Shown piece after piece: positions 45,018 through 45,590 of a DNA stretch of 45,590 nt. This DNA is from Myxococcales bacterium (GTDB taxonomy: Bacteria; UBA10199; 2-02-FULL-44-16; JAAZCA01). The first letter of the stretch is position 1. Each line of letters begins with the position of its first letter. The stretch is from the NCBI GenBank assembly GCA_012513515.1, contig JAAZCA010000004.1:1-45590 (forward strand), read 5' to 3'. The notes beneath the pieces were generated by a model that did no database searches, was not told the DNA's origin, and saw nothing but the letters and a program-made list of their open reading frames with translations. A program made the translations under genes and the position numbers.

Positions 45018-45142
45018 TGCTCTTTGAAAACTGAATAGCGAGTCATAAATGGCAAACGTTGAATTATACCGTTTAAATGGGCTCCCATCTTTCGAGATGG
45101 GAAGTATCAAGATAACAAACGCATCATTGAAAAATGAAGCGT
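45018..45142 (+). promoter_or_regulatory. rRNA leader: boxA and processing hairpins
   Basis: TGCTCTTTGAAAA (45018-45030) is a classical boxA, bound by NusB/S10 for antitermination. Two hairpins follow: CCCATCT-TTCG-AGATGGG (45084-45101) and ACGC-A-TCATT-GAAA-AATGA-A-GCGT (45119-45142). They lie between boxA and mature 16S, where leader structures assist folding and processing. Confidence 0.8.
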
Positions 45143-45158
45143 CTTTATTAACAGAATT

Positions 45159-45590
<432 letters not shown>

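Overview
The window looks like chromosomal sequence from a Gram-negative, deltaproteobacteria-grade bacterium. It ends inside the 5' part of a 16S rRNA gene. Support for this placement: the rpoN-hpf-ptsN-hprK-EIIA(Man)-ptsH-ptsI block, the zapA-6S RNA-fau arrangement, a three-domain NifU with its cysteine desulfurase, and a lipoprotein with RTX-type secreted proteins. The exact phylum (for example one of the candidate lineages split from the Deltaproteobacteria) is inference and needs the rest of the 16S gene.

Layout. 1-706: a stand-alone four-helix-bundle (23S intervening-sequence type) gene behind a long hairpin that buries its ribosome binding site, then a structured non-coding stretch and a terminator. 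726-6232: a minus-strand cluster of two RTX-like calcium-binding proteins and two small helical proteins without recognisable function, with sigma-54 type promoters at 6217-6232 and 5168-5183. 6355-8239: metK followed by a receiver-domain protein that has lost its phosphoacceptor aspartate. 8312-14173: a regulatory PTS phosphorelay with hprK, ptsN, hpf and rpoN and no sugar permease. 14240-14400: probable insertion-sequence debris. 14476-15415: rplM-rpsI. 15539-18106: MerR regulator-nifU-iscS, an iron-sulfur assembly operon with a palindromic operator. 18185-23056: a lytic transglycosylase, then prmA-rsmE-glpQ-RDD protein. 23112-24663: a YIP1-type membrane protein and a periplasmic binding-like protein. 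24686-31110: glycosyltransferase-asnB-leuS-holA. 31129-33755: clpB behind a heat-shock-like promoter. 33833-35368: a sigma-54 activator response regulator with its own -24/-12 promoter and paired upstream dyads. 35471-41579: rnr, zapA, 6S RNA, fau, rny and the ymdB-type phosphoesterase. 41585-43320: a large lipoprotein with a -24/-12 promoter. 43502-44777: tyrS. 44886-45590: rRNA promoter, boxA leader and partial 16S rRNA.

The most interesting reading is a local sigma-54 network. The window encodes RpoN itself and an NtrC-family activator. I found four good and one weaker -24/-12 elements, all placed at plausible distances in front of start codons: the first gene of the RTX cluster, the large RTX-like gene, the activator's own gene, the lipoprotein, and (weaker) the lytic transglycosylase. 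Several targets are predicted surface or secreted products. The RTX cluster has no type I secretion genes beside it and its members have no Sec signal, so its export route and purpose are open. The activator carries an altered GAFTGA loop (GAYTSL), which adds to the puzzle. Promoter positions were read by eye and could be off by a base.
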